Shown here piece after piece: positions 1 through 5,804 of a stretch of 5,804 nucleotides of DNA. The stretch is from Calditrichota bacterium (GTDB lineage: Bacteria > Zixibacteria > MSB-5A5 > GN15 > FEB-12). The notes under the pieces are model-generated. The model saw only the letters and a list, made by a program, of their open reading frames with translations, was not told where the DNA came from and did not search any database. Made by a program: the position numbers and the translations under genes. How positions within the stretch are numbered: position 1 is the first letter of the stretch; every line of letters begins with the position of its first letter. The DNA is taken from the NCBI GenBank assembly GCA_030641085.1, contig DAOWIC010000177.1, positions 1 through 5,804 of the forward strand, in the 5' to 3' direction.

Positions 1-394
1 CGCCGGACTCGTAGTAGTTGGACATGCGGTCAAATGTCGCCCGTGCGTTCTCAAACGTCGTCTTGGCCTGGTAATACTGCGCCGATGGATTGTCGGTCGG
101 GAAGGTAACCAGGACCGAATCCTTCTCGACATAATCCCCCACCTCAACATGGATGGCATCAACCTTGTCCGAAACCGCCGCGTAGGCCGACGACTCCCTG
201 ATACCGTTCAACCTGGCGTTGTATTTGTATCCGGTCTCAAAGGACGCCGTTGTCACGGTAATCGTCCTGACCGGCACGCCCTCCTCGGCGTAGATCTGCT
301 CAATGTTCTTTGATTCAGAGTTGCTCCTGGTGCAACCCGAAACTATCATGCCGATAATTGCCAGCGCTGATAAAACCCCTGTAATGTGCTTCAC
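1..394 (-). CDS. RND efflux periplasmic adaptor, lipoprotein type (N-terminal 131 residues; runs off left edge)
   Basis: Translation of the minus strand gives a 131-residue open frame with no stop before the edge. It begins MKHITGVLSALAIIG and has a lipoprotein signal: K2/H3, a hydrophobic core at 4-19, and lipobox V18-S19-G20-C21, with Thr at +2, consistent with an outer-membrane-anchored lipoprotein. Residues about 70-98 (AAVSDKVDAIHVEVGDYVEK) match the first half of the biotinyl-lipoyl-like fold of HlyD/AcrA-type membrane fusion proteins, and residues from about 103 on (SAQYYQAKTTFENARATFDR) look like the start of the alpha-hairpin coiled coil. Such adaptors link an inner-membrane RND permease to an outer-membrane channel. 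The GTG start is chosen because an in-frame TAG lies two codons upstream (400-398) and the next Met (codon 16) would destroy the signal peptide. The gene lies 85 bases behind marR with its own promoter-like sequence. Substrate is unknown; drug or organic compound efflux is inferred from the MarR neighbour. The family call is solid, the subfamily is not. Confidence 0.85.
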   Translation of the reverse strand, partial: MKHITGVLSALAIIGMIVSGCTRSNSESKNIEQIYAEEGVPVRTITVTTASFETGYKYNARLNGIRESSAYAAVSDKVDAIHVEVGDYVEKDSVLVTFPTDNPSAQYYQAKTTFENARATFDRMSNYYESG

Positions 395-396
395 TG

Positions 397-403
397 CCTA
401 CCT
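397..403 (-). promoter_or_regulatory. Ribosome binding site of the lipoprotein adaptor
   Basis: The minus strand reads AGGTAGG directly before the GTG start at 394, separated by CA. The first AGG sits 6 bases from the start codon, a workable Shine-Dalgarno distance. The TAG inside this motif is the in-frame stop that rules out a more upstream start. Confidence 0.55.
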
Positions 404-434
404 GTAACTAAATTCCAATTATTGTCTAAATCAT

Positions 435-459
435 TGTAGCTACATTATATGTACCTACA
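435..459. promoter_or_regulatory. 25-bp inverted repeat over the -10 box, candidate MarR operator
   Basis: Read on the minus strand the arms are TGTAGGTACAT (459-449) and ATGTAGCTACA (445-435) with spacer ATA. The arms are complementary at 10 of 11 positions; the only mismatch is G opposite G. The arm at 435-445 also contains a perfect 10-bp palindrome, TGTAGCTACA. The repeat is centred on TATAAT, so a dimer bound here would block RNA polymerase. MarR-family dimers bind palindromes of roughly this size, often overlapping the -10 or -35 of the efflux genes they control, and marR is the adjacent gene. The dyad is seen directly; assignment to this MarR protein is inferred. It is not followed by a T-run, so a terminator role is unlikely. 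Confidence 0.6.
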
Positions 460-472
460 CTCGCACACTTAA
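444..472 (-). promoter_or_regulatory. Candidate promoter of the lipoprotein adaptor gene
   Basis: On the minus strand a perfect TATAAT -10 hexamer lies at 449-444. Seventeen bases upstream is TTAAGT (472-467), a poor -35 that matches TTGACA at 3 of 6 positions. Transcription would start near 437, leaving a leader of about 43 bases before the GTG at 394. The weak -35 next to a perfect -10 fits a promoter tuned by a bound regulator, which agrees with the inverted repeat covering the -10. Assumes a sigma-70-like consensus for this unknown organism. Confidence 0.5.
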
Positions 473-479
473 AAAAGGG

Positions 480-926
480 TCACTCTCCCAAAAGATTGGC
501 TGCAAGCTTCTCCAGCAATTCGACAGATTCCTTTATCTTTGCGGGATTAAGTCCTGCAGAGGCGCGTTTTTCAAATTCGTCGCCCAGAGTATCAAGGTCC
601 TTGAGGCGGCTACGGCCGGTTTTGGTTAGGTAGACCAGCTTCTGCCGGTGATCGATCCTATCCGGAATGCGAACCGCAAGATTGCGCTTTTCCAAGCCAG
701 TTACCATGCGCGACATGGTGGTCCGTTCCTTGTCCGCAAGGTCGGCGAGGGTCCCAATATTCAATCCATCACCATCGTCCAGAATGCTGAGCACGACTAA
801 TTGCTCCAGAGTGAGGTCGTACTGCATTTCCGCCAGCTTCTTTCGGCCGGCATGTTTGATGGCGTAAAAGCCTTGCCAGATAGCACTAAACAGTCCGTTG
901 CAGGTCTCCAGGGTCAGTTTGCCCAT
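480..926 (-). CDS. MarR-family winged helix-turn-helix transcriptional regulator
   Basis: This is a 148-residue protein, the usual MarR size. Helices at about 8-36 and 119-147 would form the dimer interface around a central winged HTH. The HTH core runs from about L40 (LTLEQLVVLSILDDGDG) through helix TLADLADKE (59-67) to a recognition helix TTMSRMVTGLEKRNL (69-83). The wing contains the family signature D92-x-R94 in DHRQKLVYLTKTGR, the conserved DxR that contacts the DNA minor groove. MarR proteins are usually repressors released by small phenolic or other ligands, or by cysteine oxidation; C9 is the only cysteine, so no disulfide switch within one chain is apparent. The ATG at 926 is preceded by AAGGA at a 9-base gap. 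The next gene downstream is an RND adaptor whose promoter carries a large dyad, so control of that efflux operon is the likely role. Ligand and specific subfamily (MarR, SlyA, MexR-like) cannot be told apart from sequence alone. Confidence 0.92.
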   Translation of the reverse strand: MGKLTLETCNGLFSAIWQGFYAIKHAGRKKLAEMQYDLTLEQLVVLSILDDGDGLNIGTLADLADKERTTMSRMVTGLEKRNLAVRIPDRIDHRQKLVYLTKTGRSRLKDLDTLGDEFEKRASAGLNPAKIKESVELLEKLAANLLGE

Positions 927-935
927 ATCGTTCAG

Positions 936-940
936 TCCTT
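936..940 (-). promoter_or_regulatory. Ribosome binding site of marR
   Basis: AAGGA on the minus strand at 940-936 ends 9 bases before the ATG at 926-924. A second AAGG lies 6 bases further upstream. This supports the chosen start. Confidence 0.6.
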
Positions 941-984
941 ACCTTATTTTCATTCCCTTATACGGGTCACCATGCCCTTTATTT

Positions 985-1015
985 TATATACACGCATATG
1001 TGCAGCATTTGTCAA
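985..1015 (-). promoter_or_regulatory. Candidate marR promoter
   Basis: A perfect TTGACA -35 lies on the minus strand at 1015-1010. The -10 is ambiguous in the AT-rich run that follows: TGTATA (992-987) gives an ideal 17-base spacer but matches only 3 of 6 positions, while TATATA (990-985) matches 4 of 6 with a long 19-base spacer. Either gives a leader of about 50-60 bases to the ATG at 926. Between the two boxes an imperfect dyad, TGCAC (1004-1000) and GTGTA (993-989), could be a weak regulator site. The combination suggests marR is transcribed independently of cusBA. Confidence 0.45.
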
Positions 1016-1113
1016 GAAAATATTTAGCATTTTCCCGTGGCAGATCATAAACGATGGCGTGACCAATAGTTATGACTACCCCACATTGGTCTAAACTAAA
1101 CCAGCAATGTCGT

Positions 1114-1138
1114 TGTCGCCGCATATAGTGTGCGTACA
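1114..1138 (+). promoter_or_regulatory. Possible second regulator site, similar to the 435-459 operator
   Basis: Read on the plus strand, this stretch matches the minus-strand operator (459 to 435) at 17 of 25 ungapped positions, including TGT at the left end, CATATA in the centre, TGT after it and TACA at the right end. The internal dyad symmetry is weak (about 6 of 11 arm positions), so it could be a half-functional site or a chance resemblance in AT-rich sequence. It lies about 100 bases upstream of the marR -35. Confidence 0.25.
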
Positions 1139-1149
1139 CTGAACAGTGT
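1136..1149. repeat. Short perfect dyad ACACTG-AA-CAGTGT with an overlapping second dyad
   Basis: The arms ACACTG (1136-1141) and CAGTGT (1144-1149) are perfectly complementary around AA. The left arm is also shared with an upstream AGTGT (1127-1131), giving AGTGT-GCGT-ACACT. Three alternating half-sites in 23 bases could be a regulator site, or the larger-loop pairing could form a small hairpin 3' of cusA in the transcript. No T-run follows on either strand, so it is not a typical terminator. Confidence 0.35.
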
Positions 1150-1198
1150 CGGGCCGGAACGCCAGACTGACTGGTGCGCAGTGACTTGAGCCGGGTGC

Positions 1199-4100
1199 CT
1201 AACCCGTTCGCCGCTTCAAACGCCGCTCGGCCAGGGCGCTGTAAAGGACCGGCACAAGGAAAACCGTCACCAGCACGACTGTCATCCCGCCAAACGACGG
1301 AATCGCCATCGGCACCATTATGTCCGAGCCGCGACCGGTCGAGGTTAATACCGGGATCAGCGCCAGAATGGTCGTAGCTGATGTCATGAGGGCGGGGCGG
1401 ATCCGTCGGACCCCGGCTTTGACCGTAGCTTCGCGAATCTGCCGGATACTGGAAGGCTTCTCTTTGGCAAAAACCTGATCGAGGTAGGTTGACATGATCA
1501 CGCCGTTGTCGCTGGCGATTCCAAACAACGCCAGGAAGCCGACCCAGACCGCAACCGACAGGTTGAAACTGCGGATCTGGAACAGCTCGCGCAGGTCGAC
1601 TCCGAAAAGGGAAAAATCCAAAAACCAATCCTGACCGTACAGCCAGAGCATCATAAACCCACCGGCCCAGGCGACGAAGATGCCCGAAAAGACCAGCAGC
1701 GTGGTGGGCACGCGCTTGAACTGGAAATACAGAATGAGAAAGATGATCACCAGCGCCAGCGGCAGCACAATCATCAGTTTCTTCTCCGAGCGGATCTGAT
1801 TTTCATAGCTGCCGGCGAAAGCGTAGCTGACACCGGCGGGAATCTCCACCTCGCCGTCGGCGATCCTTCCTTTTAGATAGTCCCGGGCCTGCTGCACGAC
1901 ATCGACTTCGGCATAGCCAGGTCTTTTGTCAAAGATGACATAGCCGATCAGGAAGGTATCCTCCGCCTTGATCACCATCGGACCGCGCACAAACCTGATC
2001 TCGGCCAGTTCTATCAACGGTATCTGGGTACCGTCGGGTGCAGGGATCAGAATTCTTTCCAGATCCTCGATGCTGCCTCGCAGTTCCCGCTGGTACCGGA
2101 CCCGGACCGGGTAGCGCTCTCTGGCCTCCACGGTCGTAGTCAGCCGCTTGCCGCCGATAGCGACCTCGATAATATCCTGAACTTGCCGGATATGAATACC
2201 AAAGCGGGCAATTGCCTCGCGGTCGATATCGATCTCAAGGTAAGGCTTGCCGACAATGCGATCGGCGATCACCGCCGACGGTTCAATCGACGGTACCTCT
2301 TTGAGAAGACGTTCTATATCGAGACCGACTTTTTCAATCGTTTCCAGATCCGGTCCCTTGACCTTCACGCCCATCGGGGCGCGCATCCCGGACTGCAGCA
2401 TGACAATCCTGGCGGCGATCGGTTGAAGTTTCGGCGCCGATGTGGTCCCGATAAGCTTGCCCGCTATGACTATCTCTTTCCAGATGTCGTCCGGGCTTTT
2501 GATATGGTCGCGCCACTGACGATACGGCCGGCCATCGTCGTCGGGTATCAGCTCGCCGAACTCGTCGCGCTCGAACTCCTGCCGGTCATCATCGTAACGG
2601 AATTTTACCCGATAACCGTTTTCATCCACGATGTATTCCGACTTGTAGTTAATCACCGTCTCGATCATCGATATCGGGGCCGGGTCGAGCGGCGAATCAG
2701 CCCGACCCAGTTTGCCCACCACCGATTCGATCTCGGGCAGGCTGGTAAACGCCTTGTCCTGATGCTGAAGGATATCCAGTGCCTCGCCGATGGATGCGTG
2801 CGGCATGGTGGTCGGCATGTACAGAAATGACCCCTCGTCAAGGTCGGGCATAAACTCCTTGCCCAGCCCGGGTAGTTTGTGACTGAGCGACGAATAGACC
2901 GCGTTCGACTTGAGAAAGCCCGGCATGAAACCGAAGATATTGTCGAAGCCGAGCCAGATAGTAACGCCGAAGAAGACCAGCACAATCGGAATCAGCAGAA
3001 ACTTCCCCCTGTTGGTCAGGCACCAGCGCAGCATCGGTTCGTACGCCCGAACGAGCCATTGAAACAGAAGCAGAATTACTCCCAGCAGCAAGGCCACAAA
3101 GACAAAGTTTAACAATTCACCCGACTGCACACCCAGCGGCAACCAGTGCGAGGAAAGGACCGAGGCCACGATGAGAACGACGGCATAGTTGAACCATCTC
3201 GGTGCTTTCTCTACTATGGCAACCGGAAGACGTGGTTTGAAAAACAAGAATGCGGCGACCAGCATAAGCAGAACGCCGGCCATCCAAAACGACCAGACCA
3301 CCGCTGTCAAACCGGCCAGCATCAGTCCGGCCGGTAGAAGGCGACCGCTTTTTGCCAGCCTCTTGCCGCGCGTAAACAATACATGCGCGAAGGGCGGGAT
3401 GATAGTCAGGGCGACAATCACCGAGGCAATCAGGGCGAAGGTTTTGGTGTATGCCAGCGGCTTGAACAGCTTGCCTTCGGCCGCCTCCATTGTGAAGACC
3501 GGCAGAAACGATACCACCGTCGTGGAGATAGCGGTCAGAACCGCGCCGCCCACCTCGGAGACAGCCTTGAAAATCACATCGCGCCTGTTGGCCGCCGCCG
3601 GGGCGGCATCGAGATGCTTGAGGATATTCTCGCATACAACTATGCCCATGTCGACAATAGTGCCGACAGCTATCGCGATACCGGAGAGAGCGACAATGTT
3701 CGCATCGACCTTGAAAAGCTTCATCGCGATAAATACCATCAGCACCGTCAGCGGCAGCAGCCCGGAGATCAAAAGCGAGCTGCGCAGGTGCATGACCATG
3801 ATGATGACAACAATAATCGTAACGAGGATTTCATCGACGAGGGCGGTGTTTAGTGTCCCGAGTGTTTCATAAATCAAGCCGGTGCGATCGTAGAAGGGCA
3901 CGACGGTTACTTGCGAAACACGGCCGTCTGGAAGCGTCTTTTTCGGAAGTCCGGGGGCGATCTCGGCGATCTTTTCTTTGACCTTCTTAATAGCCGCCAG
4001 CGGATTCTCGCCAAAACGAACGACGACAACACCGCCGACAACCTCGGCGCCACCTTTGTCGAGAGCGCCGCGCCTGAGCGCCGGGCCAAGCGACACGATG

Positions 4101-4981
4101 GCAACATCGGCCACTCGCAACGGCACATTGCCGCTTTGTCTGATGACCGTGTTTTCAATATCGGCGACTTCCTCGATAAACCCGAGACTTCGGATCACAT
4201 ACTCGACCCGATTAATCTCAATCGTGCGCGCGCCGACATCGACATTAGACATGCGCACGGCGCTGAAGATATCGGTCAGCGTGACCCCGTGAGCGCGCAT
4301 CGCGTCCGGATTGACATCGATCTGATACTCCTGCACAAAGCCACCCACTGAGGCGACCTCGGAAACGCCGTCGGCCGACTGGAGTGCGTAACGAACAGTC
4401 CAATCCTGAATTGAGCGCAACTCATGCAGGTCCCAGCCGCCGGTCGGACGGCCCTGTTCATCCCGGCCCTCCAGCGTGTACCAGAATATCTGTCCCAGGG
4501 CGGTGGCGTCCGGACCGAGCGCAGGCTGCACACCCTGCGGCACTGTGCCGGTCGGCAGTGAATTCAGTTTTTCCAGCACCCGCGACCGGGACCAGTAAAA
4601 CTCAACGCCATCCTTGAATATCACGTAGATCGATGAGAAGCCGAAAAAAGAGTAACTGCGAACAGTCTTTACTCCGGGAATACCGAGCAACGAGACTGTT
4701 AGCGGGTATGTAATCTGGTCCTCGACATCCTGAGGCGAACGACCCATCCACTCGGTGAAGACAATCTGCTGGTTCTCGCCGATATCGGGGATCGCATCCA
4801 CCGGCACCGGGTCCCGCGGCAGTCCGCCGACGTTCCAGTCGAAGGGCGCCACCATAACGCCCCACCCGATCAACACCAGCGTCAACAGGATGACGACAAG
4901 TTTATTATCGAGACAATAACGAATTATACGATCGAGCAACGATCGTTTGCCGTTGTTTGATTGGTGTCTCCGATCGTCCAT
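1199..4981 (-). CDS. cusA: CusA/CzcA-family heavy-metal RND efflux permease, probable Cu(I)/Ag(I) exporter, long form
   Basis: This complete 1260-residue protein is the inner-membrane proton-driven pump of a tripartite metal exporter. TM1 is at about 28-46, and the HME-RND landmarks DAIPDIGENQ (62-71), TYPLTVSLLGIPG (91-103), SYSFFGFSSIYVIF (109-122) and ALGPDAT (154-160) follow. TM4 carries SGIAIAVGTIVDMGIVVCEN (433-452) with proton-relay D444 and E451; the second upstream Asp of CzcA-type zinc/cobalt pumps is replaced by Ala, as in CusA. The three methionines of the E. coli Cu(I)/Ag(I) site (M573, M623, M672) align with M722 (LYMPTTMP), M772 (APISMIET) and M861 (RIVMLQSG), and E774 is also kept. 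It exceeds E. coli CusA (1047) mainly through a hydrophobic insertion at about 544-640, an acidic porter-domain insertion at about 783-830 and a loop near 1117-1138. Three bases separate it from cusB, and GGAG lies 6 bases before the ATG. No frameshift is seen. Metal specificity is inferred from the Met triad. Confidence 0.93.
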   Translation of the reverse strand: MDDRRHQSNNGKRSLLDRIIRYCLDNKLVVILLTLVLIGWGVMVAPFDWNVGGLPRDPVPVDAIPDIGENQQIVFTEWMGRSPQDVEDQITYPLTVSLLGIPGVKTVRSYSFFGFSSIYVIFKDGVEFYWSRSRVLEKLNSLPTGTVPQGVQPALGPDATALGQIFWYTLEGRDEQGRPTGGWDLHELRSIQDWTVRYALQSADGVSEVASVGGFVQEYQIDVNPDAMRAHGVTLTDIFSAVRMSNVDVGARTIEINRVEYVIRSLGFIEEVADIENTVIRQSGNVPLRVADVAIVSLGPALRRGALDKGGAEVVGGVVVVRFGENPLAAIKKVKEKIAEIAPGLPKKTLPDGRVSQVTVVPFYDRTGLIYETLGTLNTALVDEILVTIIVVIIMVMHLRSSLLISGLLPLTVLMVFIAMKLFKVDANIVALSGIAIAVGTIVDMGIVVCENILKHLDAAPAAANRRDVIFKAVSEVGGAVLTAISTTVVSFLPVFTMEAAEGKLFKPLAYTKTFALIASVIVALTIIPPFAHVLFTRGKRLAKSGRLLPAGLMLAGLTAVVWSFWMAGVLLMLVAAFLFFKPRLPVAIVEKAPRWFNYAVVLIVASVLSSHWLPLGVQSGELLNFVFVALLLGVILLLFQWLVRAYEPMLRWCLTNRGKFLLIPIVLVFFGVTIWLGFDNIFGFMPGFLKSNAVYSSLSHKLPGLGKEFMPDLDEGSFLYMPTTMPHASIGEALDILQHQDKAFTSLPEIESVVGKLGRADSPLDPAPISMIETVINYKSEYIVDENGYRVKFRYDDDRQEFERDEFGELIPDDDGRPYRQWRDHIKSPDDIWKEIVIAGKLIGTTSAPKLQPIAARIVMLQSGMRAPMGVKVKGPDLETIEKVGLDIERLLKEVPSIEPSAVIADRIVGKPYLEIDIDREAIARFGIHIRQVQDIIEVAIGGKRLTTTVEARERYPVRVRYQRELRGSIEDLERILIPAPDGTQIPLIELAEIRFVRGPMVIKAEDTFLIGYVIFDKRPGYAEVDVVQQARDYLKGRIADGEVEIPAGVSYAFAGSYENQIRSEKKLMIVLPLALVIIFLILYFQFKRVPTTLLVFSGIFVAWAGGFMMLWLYGQDWFLDFSLFGVDLRELFQIRSFNLSVAVWVGFLALFGIASDNGVIMSTYLDQVFAKEKPSSIRQIREATVKAGVRRIRPALMTSATTILALIPVLTSTGRGSDIMVPMAIPSFGGMTVVLVTVFLVPVLYSALAERRLKRRTG

Positions 4982-4984
4982 AGC

Positions 4985-5804
4985 CTACTCCGCCGTTCCG
5001 TCGCTCGATGAAAGGGTCTGTTTGATCTCGCCACAGCGCAACATGGCATCGCCGTAGAACGAATTGTAAACCGTATCGACTGTCTGAAGCCAGTACGCGC
5101 CCTTGTTGTCACGAGCCATTGGACAAAAGGTCAGGTAGTAGGATCGATCCGGGGCATGACCGAAAGTATCGTGCAGCTCAATAGCAGTCTGCGAGAGATG
5201 GTAAAACGCGTCTCGGGCCGCCTCGATGTTTGATGCTCCCGCGCCTGTCTGCGCCACGCTCGACAGTTTGCCGGAAAGGTCCATCCAGCGCTCGTGCGCC
5301 TCGCCCTCAAAGCGCGACATCTCCACATTAGATAGCACGACGCGTAACGTTTCGAAACCCGCCACTGCTTTTTCGTTATCATCATCCGCGAGCGCCATCT
5401 GGATACCGAAGTAGGCGTCATAGACCAGCGAAAGGGCCTCCCGGGCCACATCGCCGTCGGCCAGTCGATTCGCTGTTCCTACCTGATAAACAACCGGCGC
5501 GGCGCGCTCGATTCGTCGTGGTTGATCGGCTGGACCGTGGTTGTGTCCGGCCATGGCGGGACCATCCTCGGGCGACATCATGCTCGGCTGGGCCTGAATT
5601 TGAAGTTCGCTGTCGATCTTGAAGGCGCCGTTAGTCACGATTTGTTCTCCCTCTTCGACGCCGGACCGGACAATATAAAAATCGCCTGCGCGCGGCCCGA
5701 GTTCGACAACGCGACCTTCGAAGACCGGCTCTTCGTCGCTTGGGATCTCGACATAAACCACCGCCCGTTTGCCGGTAATCAGCGCGGCTGAGGCCGGAAT
5801 GAGC
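4985..5804 (-). CDS. cusB: CusB-type RND periplasmic adaptor with C-terminal DUF3347 domain (C-terminal 272 residues; starts beyond right edge)
   Basis: The frame is open to the right edge and continues upstream of the GTG at 5761, which is an internal Val. The visible part begins LIPASAALITGKRAVVYVE, the conserved membrane-proximal region of CusB-like HlyD-family adaptors, followed by GRVVELGPRAGDFYIVRSGVEEG and VTNGAFKIDSELQIQAQPSM (C-terminal beta domain, residues about 32-75 of the fragment). A flexible Met/His stretch (MMSPEDGPAMAGHNHG, 75-90) leads into a helical DUF3347 domain (about 115-265) with its typical features: C227-P-M229 (CPMARDNKGAYWLQ) and a terminal MLRCG (254-258). These Cys and Met residues are likely Cu(I)/Ag(I) ligands, as in other copper-handling proteins with this domain. 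The protein would act in the periplasm, joining CusA to the outer-membrane channel and delivering metal to it. The N-terminal signal, lipoyl and hairpin parts are off-window. Confidence 0.92.
   Translation of the reverse strand, partial: LIPASAALITGKRAVVYVEIPSDEEPVFEGRVVELGPRAGDFYIVRSGVEEGEQIVTNGAFKIDSELQIQAQPSMMSPEDGPAMAGHNHGPADQPRRIERAAPVVYQVGTANRLADGDVAREALSLVYDAYFGIQMALADDDNEKAVAGFETLRVVLSNVEMSRFEGEAHERWMDLSGKLSSVAQTGAGASNIEAARDAFYHLSQTAIELHDTFGHAPDRSYYLTFCPMARDNKGAYWLQTVDTVYNSFYGDAMLRCGEIKQTLSSSDGTAE
4988..4991 (-). promoter_or_regulatory. Ribosome binding site of cusA inside the end of cusB
   Basis: GGAG on the minus strand at 4991-4988 sits just before the cusB stop codon TAG (4987-4985), 6 bases from the cusA ATG (4981-4979). 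The arrangement GGAG-TAG-GCT-ATG points to translational coupling of cusA to cusB. Confidence 0.7.

Larger units (their letters stand above)
927..1198. other. Gene-free region between cusA and marR
   Basis: These 272 bases hold no credible gene on either strand; the open frames that cross it lack family features and are extensions of frames antisense to marR or out of frame with cusA. It contains the marR leader and promoter, a perfect 6-bp-arm dyad at 1136-1149, and a stretch at 1114-1138 resembling the operator at 435-459. Just after the cusA stop, on the minus strand, a small CCAG/CTGG hairpin (1162-1174) lacks a following T-run, so no intrinsic terminator for cusA is identified. The part from about 960 to 1110 is visibly richer in A and T than the flanking coding DNA. 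Confidence 0.7.

Noticed and set aside
435..459. Reading the dyad as a CopY/BlaI-type cop box
   Set aside because: That motif is TACA-n2-TGTA, while the sequence shows the reverse order TGTA-n2-TACA; no CopY-like gene is present.
471..489. GGG-7-CCC followed by six T at the end of marR (minus strand), resembling a terminator
   Set aside because: The stem is only 3 bp and includes the stop codon in the loop, too weak for an intrinsic terminator.
1162..1174. CCAG/CTGG hairpin just downstream of cusA
   Set aside because: Only four paired bases plus a mismatch, and no T-run follows on the minus strand.
984..1628. A 214-codon minus-strand frame overlapping the 3' end of cusA and the gap behind it
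   Set aside because: Most of it lies out of frame within cusA, its composition (Arg, Gly, Pro, Asp rich) is typical of a shifted frame in GC-rich DNA, and it has no recognisable domain.
3189..3872. A 227-codon plus-strand frame antisense to cusA, with others such as 2183-2830 and 3911-4351
   Set aside because: They lie opposite a clearly conserved gene, lack domain features and show no consistent start or ribosome binding site.
5759..5761. GTG at 5761 as the start of a short separate gene
   Set aside because: The frame stays open to the window edge with conserved CusB residues (LIPASAALITGKRA) upstream, so this codon is an internal Val.
1..5804. CRISPR arrays, tRNA or rRNA genes, insertion sequences, phage attachment sites
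   Set aside because: No regularly spaced repeats, no cloverleaf or rRNA-like sequence, no transposase or recombinase frames and no terminal repeats were seen.

Overview
The window carries four protein genes, all on the minus strand, so the biological order runs from high to low coordinates. They are a cusB-type periplasmic adaptor (5' part missing), a cusA-type heavy-metal RND permease, a MarR-family regulator, and the N-terminal part of a second, lipoprotein-type RND adaptor that runs off the left edge. The DNA is moderately GC-rich by eye, genes are tightly packed, and ribosome binding sites are AGG/GGAG-like, which indicates a Gram-negative (double-membrane) bacterium. The long CusA variant (1260 residues) and the CusB with a C-terminal DUF3347 domain suggest an environmental lineage, perhaps in or near the FCB group or a candidate phylum. 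That taxonomic guess is low-confidence and cannot be settled from this window.

Right part (1199-5804): cusB and cusA are separated by only 3 bases and are almost certainly one operon. The permease has the three methionines that line the Cu(I)/Ag(I) site of E. coli CusA (here M722, M772, M861) and the TM4 proton-relay Asp and Glu (D444, E451). The adaptor ends in a Cys/Met-containing DUF3347 domain. Together they support export of monovalent copper or silver. The outer-membrane partner would be expected further right, outside the window.

Middle (927-1198): a 272-base gene-free stretch lies between cusA and marR. It holds a likely marR promoter (TTGACA with an AT-rich -10 zone), a short near-perfect dyad (1136-1149), and a stretch resembling the candidate operator further left. 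No convincing terminator for cusA was found.

Left part (1-926): marR is followed after 85 bases by the second adaptor. That gap contains a 25-bp inverted repeat (11-bp arms, one mismatch) centred on a perfect TATAAT -10 box. The simplest model is that MarR represses this promoter and therefore an efflux pump that begins with the lipoprotein adaptor and continues off the left edge, while the copper pump upstream is a separate unit.

Nothing here demands an undescribed system. The most interesting signals are the operator-like dyad, its partial copy upstream of marR, and the extra membrane and acidic insertions in CusA.
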